The notes: generated by a model not told the origin, from the letters alone. A stretch of 64,000 nucleotides of DNA from Chlorogloeopsis sp. ULAP01 (GCF_030381805.1 NZ_JAUDRH010000009.1:248001-312000), one strand, 5' to 3'. Positions 9,097 to 18,138 are shown, numbered from the stretch's first letter. Numbers and translations: made by a program.

Positions 9097-9735
9097 TTAC
9101 GCAGGAGCGGGAGGAAGTAAGTTTTCGCCCAAATATATAGAGCGAATGTCGGTTGGTAATTTTTCTTCTAGCATACGATAACCTTCTTGAAGAAAATTTG
9201 CTACTTCGGTAGGTGAAATTGTTTCTCCTTCGGCTTGTAGGTAGGCAGCAATTCTCGTTTCGCTCCAGTGAAACGTCTGAGCCATCAAAACCATCAAACG
9301 CAACATTGGTGGTAGTTGCTCCAAAGCTTTTTCGACATAACACCATAACGGCGGAGAAGTCGCTTTCAAAGAATAATGAATGGCTTCTGTTGGAGGAACT
9401 TCGATTTCGTTGATACAGTAGGCTGTCTGGTTAATTAACCAATTTTGCAAGGTAAGACTTTCCTTACTAGAAGGATCGCTACTGGTATCAAATCCACCAA
9501 GCTCATAGTAAATATGTCGCCAGGTGAGGGCAAATAAGTAATCTGCTTGTACAGGCGATCGAGCCGAATGCCGAATTAAAGTGTAGACAATTGGGCTATA
9601 ACGACAAAAAATTGCTGCAAAGTATCTTCCCGAATCAGGATGGCACTGAAACAAACTGACAAGCTCAGAGTCAGTGTGATGAAACAGTGATTTAACTAGC
9701 GGGTGATTAGTTTCAGAAAAATGAGGAATTTGCAC
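9097..9735 (-). CDS. Sigma-70-like protein (ECF-type layout)
   Basis: A 212-residue protein. Residues 25-80 (LFQCHPDSGRYFAAIFCRYS ... RHIYYEL) resemble sigma region 2. Residues 130-190 (LEQLPPMLRLMVLMAQTFHW ... EVANFLQEGYRMLEEKLP) resemble a region 4 helix-turn-helix. Between the two is a linker without a membrane segment. It looks like a cyanobacterial sigma-70-family protein, but the region 2 core is poorly conserved, so promoter recognition is uncertain. The TPR protein gene downstream may be co-transcribed. Confidence 0.65.
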   Translation of the reverse strand: MQIPHFSETNHPLVKSLFHHTDSELVSLFQCHPDSGRYFAAIFCRYSPIVYTLIRHSARSPVQADYLFALTWRHIYYELGGFDTSSDPSSKESLTLQNWLINQTAYCINEIEVPPTEAIHYSLKATSPPLWCYVEKALEQLPPMLRLMVLMAQTFHWSETRIAAYLQAEGETISPTEVANFLQEGYRMLEEKLPTDIRSIYLGENLLPPAPA

Positions 9736-9940
9736 AATCTAAACCAGGCGATGTTGCTAAAATTAATTTGGTAGTGGAAAACTTTAAGTTAGTTATACAG
9801 TTGTTGTGTTAGCCTGTTTATGACTAACACTAATAATGTTTGTTAATTGATACACTAGAAACACATAGGCTGTTTAAGTCCTTAATCTAGAAAACATAAG
9901 CCATTTCTATCTTCCATATATATAATTCCCAATTTTGTTC

Positions 9941-10534
9941 ATGGTTATAGCAGTTAGTGTGACACCATTCCTGCTCAATCCCTATACTTTAGGTTCTTTT
10001 TTGCCTTCCCTACCATTAGATAGCCTGTTCTCCACTCAAGGCATAATGGTAATGCTTTTGGCAGCTTATGCCGGTGCCATGTGGATGTTTCTTACCAGTG
10101 CGCCGAAAGTATATACAGTTATGGTGTCTGATTTAGAAGTTGCACGACAGTTGTATGAAGGACTACTAGATTTGCCAGCAGCAGAAGTGCCTTTGCACTA
10201 CTACTACAACTACGAGCAAACTATAGGTGCGGCAGGAGTAGATCCACTTTATCTAGGAAGTAGTCCATCTTTTTCTAGCAGAATGACAAATGCTAGTGAA
10301 GGATTGTGGTATCAACTCAAGAAAAATACCCAGTTGCACGTGATTACCGGAGCTAGTTTGGGTAGCAAAAATCAGCAACGCCATGTTTGTTTTGACCACG
10401 ACTGCCTAGAATTGATTTTAATGCGTGTGGAAATGCGTGGTTTAAAGTTCAAGATTCGCAGTAAAAAGCCACTCAATTTTTTGGTAAAAGACTACGAAGA
10501 GCGCATTATTGAACTGGCTGAGGTAGCGAACTGA
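9941..10534 (+). CDS. Glyoxalase-like domain membrane-anchored protein
   Basis: A 197-residue protein with two N-terminal hydrophobic segments (around VIAVSVTPFLLNPY and GIMVMLLAAYAGAMWMFL). These are followed by a vicinal-oxygen-chelate-like soluble domain beginning KVYTVMVSDLEVARQLYEGLLDLPAAEVPLHYYYNY. The family is widespread in cyanobacteria without known substrate. The usual glyoxalase metal ligands are not obvious, so enzymatic activity is doubtful. The ATG is preferred over a TTG two codons upstream. Confidence 0.7.
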   Translation: MVIAVSVTPFLLNPYTLGSFLPSLPLDSLFSTQGIMVMLLAAYAGAMWMFLTSAPKVYTVMVSDLEVARQLYEGLLDLPAAEVPLHYYYNYEQTIGAAGVDPLYLGSSPSFSSRMTNASEGLWYQLKKNTQLHVITGASLGSKNQQRHVCFDHDCLELILMRVEMRGLKFKIRSKKPLNFLVKDYEERIIELAEVAN

Positions 10535-10653
10535 GAAAGTTAAAATTTTGACCAGAAGAATGCCTGAAGTAAGGTTATCCTTTTCATCGGGTATTAGTTT
10601 ATTAATATTAAAATCAGAAAACCATCACAAATTTTGATAGGTGAAAGCCACAT

Positions 10654-10690
10654 AATAGCGAGGAATTCCAAAATAAAATTCCTCGCTATT
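10654..10690 (+). terminator. Strong hairpin downstream of the glyoxalase-like gene
   Basis: AATAGCGAGGAATT and its perfect reverse complement are separated by 9 nt. An outer GTGAAA/TTTCAC arm can extend the stem. No long T-run follows, so it may be a terminator, an mRNA 3' stabiliser or a repeat element. Confidence 0.55.
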
Positions 10691-10846
10691 GTTTTCACTT
10701 TAGCAAGCTCAACCGTTACTCTATGTACTTTTTCTGAATGCTCAGTTAGCTTTATAGCTATTATGTTTGCATAAATAAATGGTAAATACTCCTATAGCCT
10801 AGTTATATCATGTCCAGTTAATCAAACTGAATAAAAATGTTTGCTC

Positions 10847-10891
10847 GTAGTCAGGACTTTAGTTTCAAGCCAGAACTGAAGTCCTTACTAC
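10847..10891. repeat. Palindromic repeat, GTAGTMAGGACTT family
   Basis: GTAGTCAGGACTT is matched by the inverted AAGTCCTTACTAC (12 of 13 positions) around a core of roughly 19 nt. It resembles the GGAACT/AGTCT double-hairpin elements at 32.0 and 33.6 kb. Confidence 0.55.
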
Positions 10892-11332
10892 AAACTATTT
10901 ATCATGGGTGATTTAGCGGATGTCATATTATCTACCTATTTACCAAGTGAAACTCTTTAATAGGCGTTGCTATTTTTTTGCGTAATCATAAAACCCTTGC
11001 CCAGACTCGATATGTCACGTCTGATTATCCGGATTCATGTTGCAGGTCAGTAATGCCTTTTAATAGCATTTGTTATAGATATTTATATTAGGGTTCTAAG
11101 TACCTATGTATAAATATCTAATTATTCTTCAATTCACTGTCCAAGAGTTTCCTTGTCTAATAAGACAATTTATTTTTTAAGACTACTTAAATTCAATATC
11201 CGTTAATCGGTTAGTGATTTTCTATCTAAAGGAAGTACTGCTTTCAAAAAGCCTACGTCACAATGACAGTATGGCATAGTCTTCATCTATAAATTTTTAT
11301 CCAAATTAGTTAAAATCCTACACCTGTAAAAG

Positions 11333-12121
11333 ATGACTAACAATATCAAAGAACAAATTAAAACCGATCTCCAACAGGCAAAAGAAACTGGACAACTAAG
11401 AGCAGAGCGAATTCGCGAAATAGTAAAGTCTGCTGTTTCTCAGGTAGTTTCTGAATTTAAAGAAGGTTCCGGTGAACTTCGCTCTATTGTGAAAGATGCT
11501 GTCTCTACTGTCATAGAAAATATACAAACAAAGGGTAGTGACTTTAAAGAAGAAGTAACGGCGTCAATTGAAGGAGCATTAGAGGCTGTGAATAGCAAAA
11601 GACACGAAAATATCATAAAAACTCAAGCCGAAGTAAAACAGCTAGAAGCTAAGTTGGATGAAGAAGAAAATAAAATTCAGCAAGAAGTAGATGGAATATT
11701 AGCAGAAATTCAACAAACAAGTACCCAAGAATCTGCTGATACCAAAACTGCTATTGATTCTGCTATCAATACAATACAAAATAGTGAAGAGGTAAATTTA
11801 CTAAAAAAACGCTACGCCCAGTTAAGAGCACAACTAGCGATTGTACAAGCCAATTTAGCTGCGCGTTATGGCGGACGTTCTGAAGAAGTGAAAGATTATT
11901 TAGATGAGGCTAAAAACTGGTTTAATCAAGCCCGCCCACAAGCAGAAGCAGTAGTTACACAGGTGCAACAAAAGCACTCCCAAGTAGAAGAAAAACTTGG
12001 CGAAGCTGGCACTGTACTAGCCAAAAAAGAGCATCAGTTACGACAAGTGTTGAGGGAGTTGTTGCTATCAGCAGCAGACTGGTTAAAGGAAAAAGAACCA
12101 GTTGATAAAGTGAATAAATAA
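11333..12121 (+). CDS. Coiled-coil protein of unknown function
   Basis: A 262-residue protein, almost wholly helical, charged and low in aromatic residues, with long heptad-like stretches (for example residues 95-125, KTQAEVKQLEAKLDEEENKI). It has no signal peptide, membrane segment or Cys. The composition resembles LEA/apolipoprotein-like stress proteins (inference only). A good Rho-independent terminator follows, so this is a separate transcript. It lies beside two small membrane-protein genes of stress-linked families. Confidence 0.7.
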   Translation: MTNNIKEQIKTDLQQAKETGQLRAERIREIVKSAVSQVVSEFKEGSGELRSIVKDAVSTVIENIQTKGSDFKEEVTASIEGALEAVNSKRHENIIKTQAEVKQLEAKLDEEENKIQQEVDGILAEIQQTSTQESADTKTAIDSAINTIQNSEEVNLLKKRYAQLRAQLAIVQANLAARYGGRSEEVKDYLDEAKNWFNQARPQAEAVVTQVQQKHSQVEEKLGEAGTVLAKKEHQLRQVLRELLLSAADWLKEKEPVDKVNK

Positions 12122-12146
12122 AATAAGAGTTAACATTTTCTGATTA

Positions 12147-12181
12147 ATATAGGGTGGTTAATAATCACCCTATATTTTTTT
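12147..12181 (+). terminator. Rho-independent terminator of the coiled-coil gene
   Basis: ATATAGGGTG and CACCCTATAT form a perfect 10-bp stem with a 9-nt loop, followed directly by seven T. It starts 25 bp after the stop codon. Confidence 0.9.
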
Positions 12182-12384
12182 GGTGTTTGAATTGGTGATC
12201 AGAAAGCAAGTGAATTCAGTATGCTTTTATATCAGCGATTAGCTTTTTTTACACGCAGATGAACACAGAGGACAACGCAGAGGCGCGCAGAGTATTGATT
12301 TTATTAAATTACCCCTTTTCTCTATTTCGGGGAAAGGGGTAATTATAAACTATTTAGGAGTAATTGACTGATAGCTGTTCAGGC

Positions 12385-12576
12385 TTAATAGATTTGTCCT
12401 TCTCGACTCAATCTTTCGTCATATTTAGCGATCGCCCAAACTGCATGAATACTACCAGGCAGCCAACCTAGAAGAGTCAGTAAAACATTAATTACAAAGG
12501 TTGTACTAATTCCATAAGTTAAGAAAATGCCAAGTGGGGGTAAGAAGAAACCGAGGACATAACGAAGTAATTTCAT
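12385..12576 (-). CDS. YqaE/Pmp3 family small membrane protein
   Basis: A 63-residue protein with two membrane segments. It shows the family pattern FFLPPLGIFL in the first segment and the loop LGWLPGSIHAVWAI in the second. Pmp3/YqaE proteins affect membrane potential and salt or cold tolerance in yeast and plants; the bacterial role is poorly defined. It starts at an ATG preceded by purine-rich sequence. It is on the same strand as, and downstream of, the holin-like gene with about 180 bp between them. Confidence 0.88.
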   Translation of the reverse strand: MKLLRYVLGFFLPPLGIFLTYGISTTFVINVLLTLLGWLPGSIHAVWAIAKYDERLSREGQIY

Positions 12577-12758
12577 GGTATTTCTGTTGCTAGTTGTTTA
12601 AATTACTTGAGTTCTTTTTTCTATTTTCGGAAATCAACTGAAGTGCTAACTCCATCTCAAGAATTAGTTCGCTTCTATTTTTTGGCTTAATCTATACAAC
12701 TTGATTTTTTTCTGTCACAGACGCGGGCGATCGCGTCTATTTTGTTATCAGTTGATAG

Positions 12759-13157
12759 CTAGCTAGAAGGTAATTCAGCTTTAGGTTTTGTAGCGTCACC
12801 GCTCTTTAGAAGATTCTTTTCAGCGAAGTAATTGTTGATAAAAGTACTAGACAAAGATAGAACTACAGGGCCTAATAGAAAGGCTATAAGTCCATGAACG
12901 CTAAATCCAGGCACTAAAGCTGCTACAAGCCAAAAGCAAAGGCCATTAACAACAAGTGAGAATGCTCCAAAGGATAAAAAGTTAAGCGGTAAGGATAAGG
13001 TAGATAGAACTGGTTTCACAGAACCATTAACTACGCCAATCACTACTGCTGCAATTAAAGCTGCTGGAAAATTAGCAATATTAACACCGGGAACAACTAA
13101 ATCAACAATCAACAAGCTTAAAGCTGTAATTAAGGCAGCTAACAAGTTTCCTGTCAT
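12759..13157 (-). CDS. Phage holin family 4_2 (DUF360) membrane protein
   Basis: A 132-residue protein with four hydrophobic segments and the family features VNGSVKPVLSTLSLPLNFLS and the region around VNGLCFWLVAALVPGF. Despite the family name, these are housekeeping membrane proteins in most bacteria, and no phage genes are nearby. The ATG start is chosen because TTAGGTGAG lies just upstream; a GTG three codons earlier would overlap that ribosome-binding site. The C-terminus is a short charged tail. Confidence 0.83.
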   Translation of the reverse strand: MTGNLLAALITALSLLIVDLVVPGVNIANFPAALIAAVVIGVVNGSVKPVLSTLSLPLNFLSFGAFSLVVNGLCFWLVAALVPGFSVHGLIAFLLGPVVLSLSSTFINNYFAEKNLLKSGDATKPKAELPSS

Positions 13158-13480
13158 CGTTCTCACCTAAAAAACAACAAACATAGTTTTTTAAACTTCT
13201 TAGAACTATATTCAGCTATCTAATCAGCTTGAACATCATTACCAAGGTAGATTTTGGTTATGCCATTAGGCTAATAGTTTGGTTATAGAAAATTGACAAT
13301 TAAAAATTTCATCACCAATATCTAGGTTGAAATGTCACTATTGATGCCCCGAATACGTAAGCTAAATAGAAGTAAGAAATTCAACAAAACCTTGTGAACA
13401 TTGGGTTTTATTCTTACTCAACTTTACCTAGAGCTTTTTTAATTTTTTCTTTAGTATTCGCTATTTATTAATTAAGATTT
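13158..13480. other. Intergenic spacer, no gene seen
   Basis: AT-rich 323 bp between the end of the GNAT gene and the start of the holin-like gene, both on the minus strand. I see no RNA gene or clear terminator. Confidence 0.4.
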
Positions 13481-13969
13481 TTAGAAATCTTTTTCCATAT
13501 AGACACACGGAATTTGTATACCCGCTCCTAAGGTTAGAAATGTACTTTCAATAACTTGATAACCTAGTGCTTTATAAAAGTTAACAGCATTAGTGGAGGA
13601 AACAAGCTGAAGTTTGGTAATTTTTCTGGCTACAGCTTCTTTTTCAACTGCATCTACCAGCAAAGAACCTACTCCCCGACGCGTGTAGTTAGGATGAAGG
13701 TAAACTGCACGCACTTCATTTTCTAGTAAAGAAGCAAAACCAAGAATTTCTTCCCCTTTTTCGGCGACAAATAACAACTCGCCCATCTCTTGCATTGCGT
13801 AGCGGTAATTTTCCGGGGAGCGATCGCCTATCCAAGCTTCTATTTCTTTAGCCGTATAATCACGAGTACACAGTACCCGTACCGATGTCAGATGAACGTG
13901 ACAAATAGCTGCTGCATCTTCTAATGTAGCTGGGCGAACTTTTATTTCTTCGAGCAGTTGTTCGCTCAT
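13481..13969 (-). CDS. GNAT family N-acetyltransferase
   Basis: A 162-residue GNAT fold. It starts with IKVRPATLEDAAAICHVH. The acetyl-CoA binding loop is HPNYTRRGVGSLLV (R-x-x-G-x-G type). A later STNAVNFYKALGYQVIE is the usual beta-bulge region. The substrate is unknown. It lies 9 nt after the Uma2-family gene on the same strand and is very likely co-transcribed with it. Confidence 0.9.
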   Translation of the reverse strand: MSEQLLEEIKVRPATLEDAAAICHVHLTSVRVLCTRDYTAKEIEAWIGDRSPENYRYAMQEMGELLFVAEKGEEILGFASLLENEVRAVYLHPNYTRRGVGSLLVDAVEKEAVARKITKLQLVSSTNAVNFYKALGYQVIESTFLTLGAGIQIPCVYMEKDF

Positions 13970-13978
13970 TTTCAGTTG

Positions 13979-14623
13979 TTAGTGTTGTATTTGTTCCCTT
14001 ATCCAGAGGCGAAAAACTTTGAGGGTTGCGTTTCTGCCAGCAATTCTACTTTGCTCAAGATATTGGGGAATCACTTTAATTAATGGGAAGTTGGGAAAAT
14101 TTAGGCTTTCCTGCGACTCTACATAGCGCCCATCTTGCAGTAGATTGATTTGGAGCTTGCCTTTGTCAAACCGCCAAAGCTCTGGAACTTTGAGCGCTTC
14201 ATAAATATTAGGATGAGTTCGGAAGGTGACATCAACTTCTAGTGCTAAGTCAGGAGGAGGATCTACAGTTAAATCTAGTCGTTTCTTGCCGCGAATCCTC
14301 GCTTCGTTTTTTATATAGAAACACTGATCTGGTTCTATACCTTGAACCATTGCTTGATTTTTAAATGTTGTAGAACCAAGGCTGATAAATTCAAGATTTA
14401 GCTCTTCCAGTAAAGCCTTGAGTAAGTCACCAATAATTTCTTTATCATATTCATGCTCTGGCAGTGGTGTCATAATCTCTAGTATTCTTCTGTCATAAGC
14501 AATTCGTGTTGCACGGTGTTCTCCTAAATCCTCTAGAATAGTTTCAAATTCCTGCCAGTTTACATCTTGTAGCAGTACTCGTTGCCCTGGTGGAACTTGG
14601 ATACGCTTTAACTCCAACAACAT
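13979..14623 (-). CDS. Uma2 family (DUF820) putative endonuclease
   Basis: A 214-residue member of a PD-(D/E)XK-like family greatly expanded in cyanobacteria. Visible are HEYDKEIIGDLLKALLEELN in the middle and the probable metal-binding segment PPPDLALEVDVTFRTH. Nuclease activity is predicted from the fold only and the biological role is unknown. It forms a likely two-gene unit with the GNAT gene. Confidence 0.87.
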   Translation of the reverse strand: MLLELKRIQVPPGQRVLLQDVNWQEFETILEDLGEHRATRIAYDRRILEIMTPLPEHEYDKEIIGDLLKALLEELNLEFISLGSTTFKNQAMVQGIEPDQCFYIKNEARIRGKKRLDLTVDPPPDLALEVDVTFRTHPNIYEALKVPELWRFDKGKLQINLLQDGRYVESQESLNFPNFPLIKVIPQYLEQSRIAGRNATLKVFRLWIREQIQH

Positions 14624-14708
14624 TTCTCCACTCCTAGCAGTGCGAACATAGATTTAGCTTACTTTGGAAAAGTCTGTACAGGCAGAATAATCTGTTTTAA
14701 TGGTGTTC

Positions 14709-14743
14709 AGATCCCGGACTTCTTTAAGAAAAGTCGGGGATCT
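14709..14743. repeat. Palindromic repeat AGATCCCCGACTTC
   Basis: Inverted arms AGATCCCGGACTTC and AAGTCGGGGATCT around a short loop. A second copy is at 34272-34304. This copy lies between two divergent genes, so it is not a terminator for either. Confidence 0.7.
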
Positions 14744-14860
14744 CTCTCATATGGGCGCAGAACATAAAATCAAAGGATAGGTTATTGTTAGTCCCCACTT
14801 TCCAGACCAAATTAAGCTAAAATTCAAGCAGTGCAAGCATTTTAGCTTTTTATCTACTCC

Positions 14861-15601
14861 ATGCTTGAAACCCTGCAAACCCAACTTTATCAACTAGAGC
14901 AATTCGCCAACTCCCTTGTCTCTAGCCAGCTGACACATCTGAGTTTATTTAGTATTGGCATCATTTTTGTCGCGGGATTGCTTACCAGTCTCACGCCTTG
15001 TATGCTTTCCATGCTGCCAATTACTATTGGCTACATTGGTGGTTATGAAGCAAAAAGCCGCTTACAAGCAGCAGCCCAATCAACTTGGTTTGCTTTAGGA
15101 TTAGCAACTACACTGGCAACTCTGGGAGTTGTAGCAGCTGTAGTCGGAAAAGTGTATGGGCAAATAGGAATTGGTTTGCCGATTATTGTCAGTATATTAG
15201 CAATTCTCATGGGGCTAAATCTATTAGAAGCATTGCCTTTGCAGTTGCCCTCTTTTGGAGGTACAGATTGGATTTCTCAAGAATTGCCTCAAGGAGTAAG
15301 AGCATATGTAATTGGCTTGAGTTTTGGTTTAGTTGCCTCACCTTGTAGCACACCTGTTTTAGCCAGCTTGTTAGGTTGGGTTGCGAATACACAAGACTTA
15401 ATTTTGGGTGCTATTCTGCTAATTTCCTATGCAGCAGGTTATGTAGCCCCATTAATTTTGGCAGGTACGTTTACTGCCTCTATTAAAAAGTTACTAGAAA
15501 TGCGACGTTGGTCTGGTTGGATTAACCCAGTTAGTGGAATACTTTTGGTGGGATTTGGTGTTTTTTCTCTAATTTCACGAATTCCCTTGAGCGGATTTTA
15601 A
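14861..15601 (+). CDS. ccdA: CcdA-type thiol-disulfide transporter for cytochrome c maturation
   Basis: A 246-residue protein with six membrane segments. The two functional cysteines are in SLTPCMLSMLP (segment 1) and SPCSTPVLASLLGW (segment 4), the normal CcdA arrangement. It moves reducing equivalents from stromal or cytoplasmic thioredoxin across the thylakoid membrane to keep apocytochrome haem-binding cysteines reduced. The neighbouring ccs1 gene, 120 bp downstream on the same strand, fits the System II (Ccs) pathway. Start ATG 14861. Confidence 0.93.
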   Translation: MLETLQTQLYQLEQFANSLVSSQLTHLSLFSIGIIFVAGLLTSLTPCMLSMLPITIGYIGGYEAKSRLQAAAQSTWFALGLATTLATLGVVAAVVGKVYGQIGIGLPIIVSILAILMGLNLLEALPLQLPSFGGTDWISQELPQGVRAYVIGLSFGLVASPCSTPVLASLLGWVANTQDLILGAILLISYAAGYVAPLILAGTFTASIKKLLEMRRWSGWINPVSGILLVGFGVFSLISRIPLSGF

Positions 15602-15724
15602 AACTAGTTAAGTAGATAGTGGATAGTAGTTAATAGGTGAATTCAACAAAATATCTCTATCAAAAACTGATACTTAATGTCAAAGATAGCTACTAACTAC
15701 TAACAATTACTTCTAATAATTAAA

Positions 15725-17128
15725 ATGACTGTAGATAACACAACTTCTGAAAAATCAAATTTGTGGTCAAATATAAATCAATCTTTACGGCAAGACATTT
15801 TGCCTGTACTGACAGATTTACGTCTAGCAATAGTCCTACTTTTAGTTATTGCACTTTTTAGTGTGAGCGGTACTACTATTGAGCAAGGTCAATCACTAGC
15901 CTTTTACCAAGCCAATTATCCAGAACATCCAGCGCTGTTTGGTTTCCTCTCTTGGAAAGTGATTTTAACTCTAGGCTTAGACCACGTATACCGTACTTGG
16001 TGGTTTTTAGCTCTACTCATATTTTTTGGTACTAGCTTAACTGCTTGTACCTTTACACGTCAGTTACCAGCTTTAAAAGCTGCCCGCCGCTGGAAATTTT
16101 ACGACCAATCCCGGCAATTTACAAAACTCGCATTGAGTGCAGAACTGGAAATAGATACACAAAAAAACTCTCTACAAAATCTCACTCAAATATTACACAA
16201 TCGGCGCTACAAAGTATTTCAAGAACAAGATAAAAATAATGTTCTGTATGCCCGCAAAGGAATAGTTGGACGCATCGGCCCTATTATCGTGCATATCGGT
16301 ATTGTGGTAATTCTATTTGGGTCAATTTTGGGAGCTATGACTGGGTTTATGGCCCAAGAAATGATTCCCAGTGGCAATACTTTTCAAGTAAAAAATATTG
16401 TTGATGCTGGCCCTTGGGCAGCAACACAAATTACTAAAGATTGGACTTTGCGTGTCAATCGTTTTTGGATTGATTATACATCTACTGGTAATATTGACCA
16501 GTTTTATTCAGATTTATCGGTTTTGAATAGTCAAGGAGAGGAAGTAGATCGCAAGACGATTTTTGTCAATCAACCCCTGCGCTATCGTGGTGTAACTTTT
16601 TATCAAACAGATTGGGGACTTGCTGCTGTGCGGGTGCGCGTCAATAAAAGTCCTATTTTTCAACTGCCAATGGCGCAATTGAACACCAACGGAAATGGGC
16701 GTATTTGGGGAACCTGGATTCCAACCAAACCAGACTTAAGTGAAGGTGTCTCGCTACTGGCAAAGGACTTGCAAGGAATGGTGCTAATTTACGATGCTAC
16801 TGGCAAGTTGATTGATACTGTACGTAGTGGGATGTCTACTCAAGTGAACGGGGTAAAGTTGACTGTTTTAGATGTAGTTGGCAGCACTGGCTTGCAAATT
16901 AAAGCCGATCCGGGAGTACCAATCGTATATGCAGGATTTGCCTTATTAATGCTCGGTGTGGTGATGAGTTACTTCTCTCACTCACAAATTTGGGCTTTGC
17001 AAAAAGATGGACGTCTATATGTGGGTGGTAAAACAAATCGCGCTCAGGTGGCATTTGAACAAGAAGTTTTACAGATTTTGGAGCGTCTAAGTTCCGAGCA
17101 GCAGATTGAGGAAAAAGCGATCGCTTAA
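15725..17128 (+). CDS. ccs1: Cytochrome c biogenesis protein Ccs1 (ResB family)
   Basis: A 467-residue ResB/Ccs1 protein. There are three N-terminal membrane segments (for example LRLAIVLLLVIALFSVSGTT and WWFLALLIFFGTSLTACTF), a large lumenal domain (RVNRFWIDYTSTG ... LRYRGVTFYQTDWG) and a last segment near PIVYAGFALLMLGVVMSYF. With CcsA it forms the System II cytochrome c synthase that delivers haem to apocytochromes on the lumenal side. The ccsA gene is not in this window. The pairing with ccdA is conserved in cyanobacteria. Confidence 0.94.
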   Translation: MTVDNTTSEKSNLWSNINQSLRQDILPVLTDLRLAIVLLLVIALFSVSGTTIEQGQSLAFYQANYPEHPALFGFLSWKVILTLGLDHVYRTWWFLALLIFFGTSLTACTFTRQLPALKAARRWKFYDQSRQFTKLALSAELEIDTQKNSLQNLTQILHNRRYKVFQEQDKNNVLYARKGIVGRIGPIIVHIGIVVILFGSILGAMTGFMAQEMIPSGNTFQVKNIVDAGPWAATQITKDWTLRVNRFWIDYTSTGNIDQFYSDLSVLNSQGEEVDRKTIFVNQPLRYRGVTFYQTDWGLAAVRVRVNKSPIFQLPMAQLNTNGNGRIWGTWIPTKPDLSEGVSLLAKDLQGMVLIYDATGKLIDTVRSGMSTQVNGVKLTVLDVVGSTGLQIKADPGVPIVYAGFALLMLGVVMSYFSHSQIWALQKDGRLYVGGKTNRAQVAFEQEVLQILERLSSEQQIEEKAIA

Positions 17129-17149
17129 TTATGTTCCAACGCAGAGGTA

Positions 17150-17252
17150 ACACAGGATAGGGAATAGGGCAATGGGCATGGGGCATAAAGCATAGGGCAA
17201 TGCCCAATCACCAGTACCCGATCCCCAATCCCCAATCCCCAATCACCTTTAC
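17150..17252. repeat. STRR-type heptanucleotide repeats
   Basis: GGGCAAT/GGGCATG units at the left and CCCCAAT (TCCCCAA) tandem units at the right. The tract ends about 20 bp before the YciI-like start codon. Confidence 0.75.
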
Positions 17253-17274
17253 CCATTCAAGAGGATGCCCGCAA

Positions 17275-17541
17275 ATGCCCACTTTCGTGAAGATTGAGGA
17301 AGGCAAAGTTGATAAATCTATTTTTGACCAATACATAGCTGCCCATAAGGCTTACATCAAAGAATTGATAGCCAAAGGACACAAAGCCAAATCTGGTTAC
17401 TGGTCTGAGTTAGGAGGTGGGATGATGATATTTGAGGCAGCCTCAATGGACGAAGCAAAGGCGATCGTGGCTCGCGATCCACTGGTAAAAAATGATTGCG
17501 TCAACTATAAGCTATATGAGTGGAAAATTGTAGTTGAATAA
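17275..17541 (+). CDS. YciI-like family protein
   Basis: An 88-residue protein with a dimeric alpha/beta-barrel fold (IAAHKAYIKELIAKGHKAKS, GGGMMIFEAASMDEAKAIVA, ending LYEWKIVVE). The His after IAA and the Asp in ARDPLV match conserved YciI positions. The enzymatic role is unknown. The ATG is chosen because GAGG lies about 10 nt upstream; longer frames reach only into the repeat tract. It sits directly upstream of the SRP RNA gene. Confidence 0.85.
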   Translation: MPTFVKIEEGKVDKSIFDQYIAAHKAYIKELIAKGHKAKSGYWSELGGGMMIFEAASMDEAKAIVARDPLVKNDCVNYKLYEWKIVVE

Positions 17542-17576
17542 CACACTCAAAGTATTTAATGCTATTCTAGTTTTAG

Positions 17577-17670
17577 ACCTGGATCTATGCGACTGTAACG
17601 CCCAAACTTTGTCAGGACCGGAAGGTAGCAGCAACACGGGATGCTTACGGTAGGCGTAGTCTCCGGGTCG
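17577..17670 (+). ncRNA. ffs: Signal recognition particle RNA, small bacterial type
   Basis: It contains the diagnostic SRP domain IV core, GTCAGGACCGGAAGGTAGCA followed by GCAAC. Flanking sequences pair: CCTGGATCTATGC on the left with GCGTAGTCTCCGGG on the right, giving a hairpin of about 95 nt. The RNA binds Ffh (not in this window) for co-translational membrane targeting. The exact 5' and 3' ends are estimates; a TATTTT run follows shortly. Confidence 0.93.
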
Positions 17671-17697
17671 CCCTATTTTAGGAGCGCAAAAGCTGCA

Positions 17698-18084
17698 ATG
17701 CCTGGTTTTGGAGATATTGTTAAAAAAGCTTTTTATCTCGGTGTTGGGTTGGCTTCTTATGCGGGCGAGAAAGCAGGTGGAACATTAACCGAACTGCGAT
17801 CGCAATTCCAAAAAATGGCAGACGAAATGGTTGCACGGGGCGAAATGACTACAGAGGAAGCCCGCCGCTTCGTTGAAGACATGATGAAGCAAGCTCAACA
17901 GCCACCTACATCAGGGACTACGGCTGAAACCACAACTCCCTCTGAACCGCGCCGCATCGAAATTTTAGAGGAAGATGAGCAGCCAACAGCCAAAGCTACC
18001 CAGAGCGATGATAATGTAGACCAATTACGCAAACAAGTTTTAGAACTAGAAGACGAGTTAAAACGTCTGCAACACGATAATTAA
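17698..18084 (+). CDS. Phasin-like family protein
   Basis: A 128-residue protein. The N-terminal part has a short hydrophobic helix (VKKAFYLGVGLASYAG), then ELRSQFQKMADEMVARGEMTT and EEARRFVEDMMKQ, as in proteins annotated as PHA-granule phasin regulators. An acidic low-complexity linker and a C-terminal coiled coil (LRKQVLELEDELKRLQ) follow. The ATG at 17698 is preceded by TTAGGAG at proper distance. Upstream in-frame codons belong to the SRP RNA. Whether it binds PHA granules is not known. Confidence 0.75.
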   Translation: MPGFGDIVKKAFYLGVGLASYAGEKAGGTLTELRSQFQKMADEMVARGEMTTEEARRFVEDMMKQAQQPPTSGTTAETTTPSEPRRIEILEEDEQPTAKATQSDDNVDQLRKQVLELEDELKRLQHDN

Positions 18085-18100
18085 TTAGAAATTTATCAAG

Positions 18101-18138
18101 GGTTGGTGTTAGCGTAGCAATGCTAATATCAACCTTTT
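18101..18138 (+). terminator. Rho-independent terminator of the phasin-like gene
   Basis: GGTTGGTGTTAGC pairs with GCTAATATCAACC (with G-T pairs) over an 8-nt loop, followed by TTTT. It starts 16 bp after the stop codon. Confidence 0.8.

Larger units (their letters stand above)
10535..11332. other. Long intergenic region with two inverted repeats
   Basis: About 800 bp with no open frame longer than about 20 codons that looks coding. It holds a strong hairpin at 10654-10690 and a dispersed-type palindrome at 10847-10891. The remainder is AT-rich and probably contains the promoter of the coiled-coil gene. Confidence 0.5.

Noticed and set aside
12759..13157. Phage holin as a sign of a prophage
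   Set aside because: The family is widespread as a housekeeping membrane protein and no other phage gene is in the window.
17641..17697. N-terminal extension of the phasin-like protein
   Set aside because: These codons lie inside the SRP RNA, and a proper ribosome-binding site precedes the ATG at 17698.
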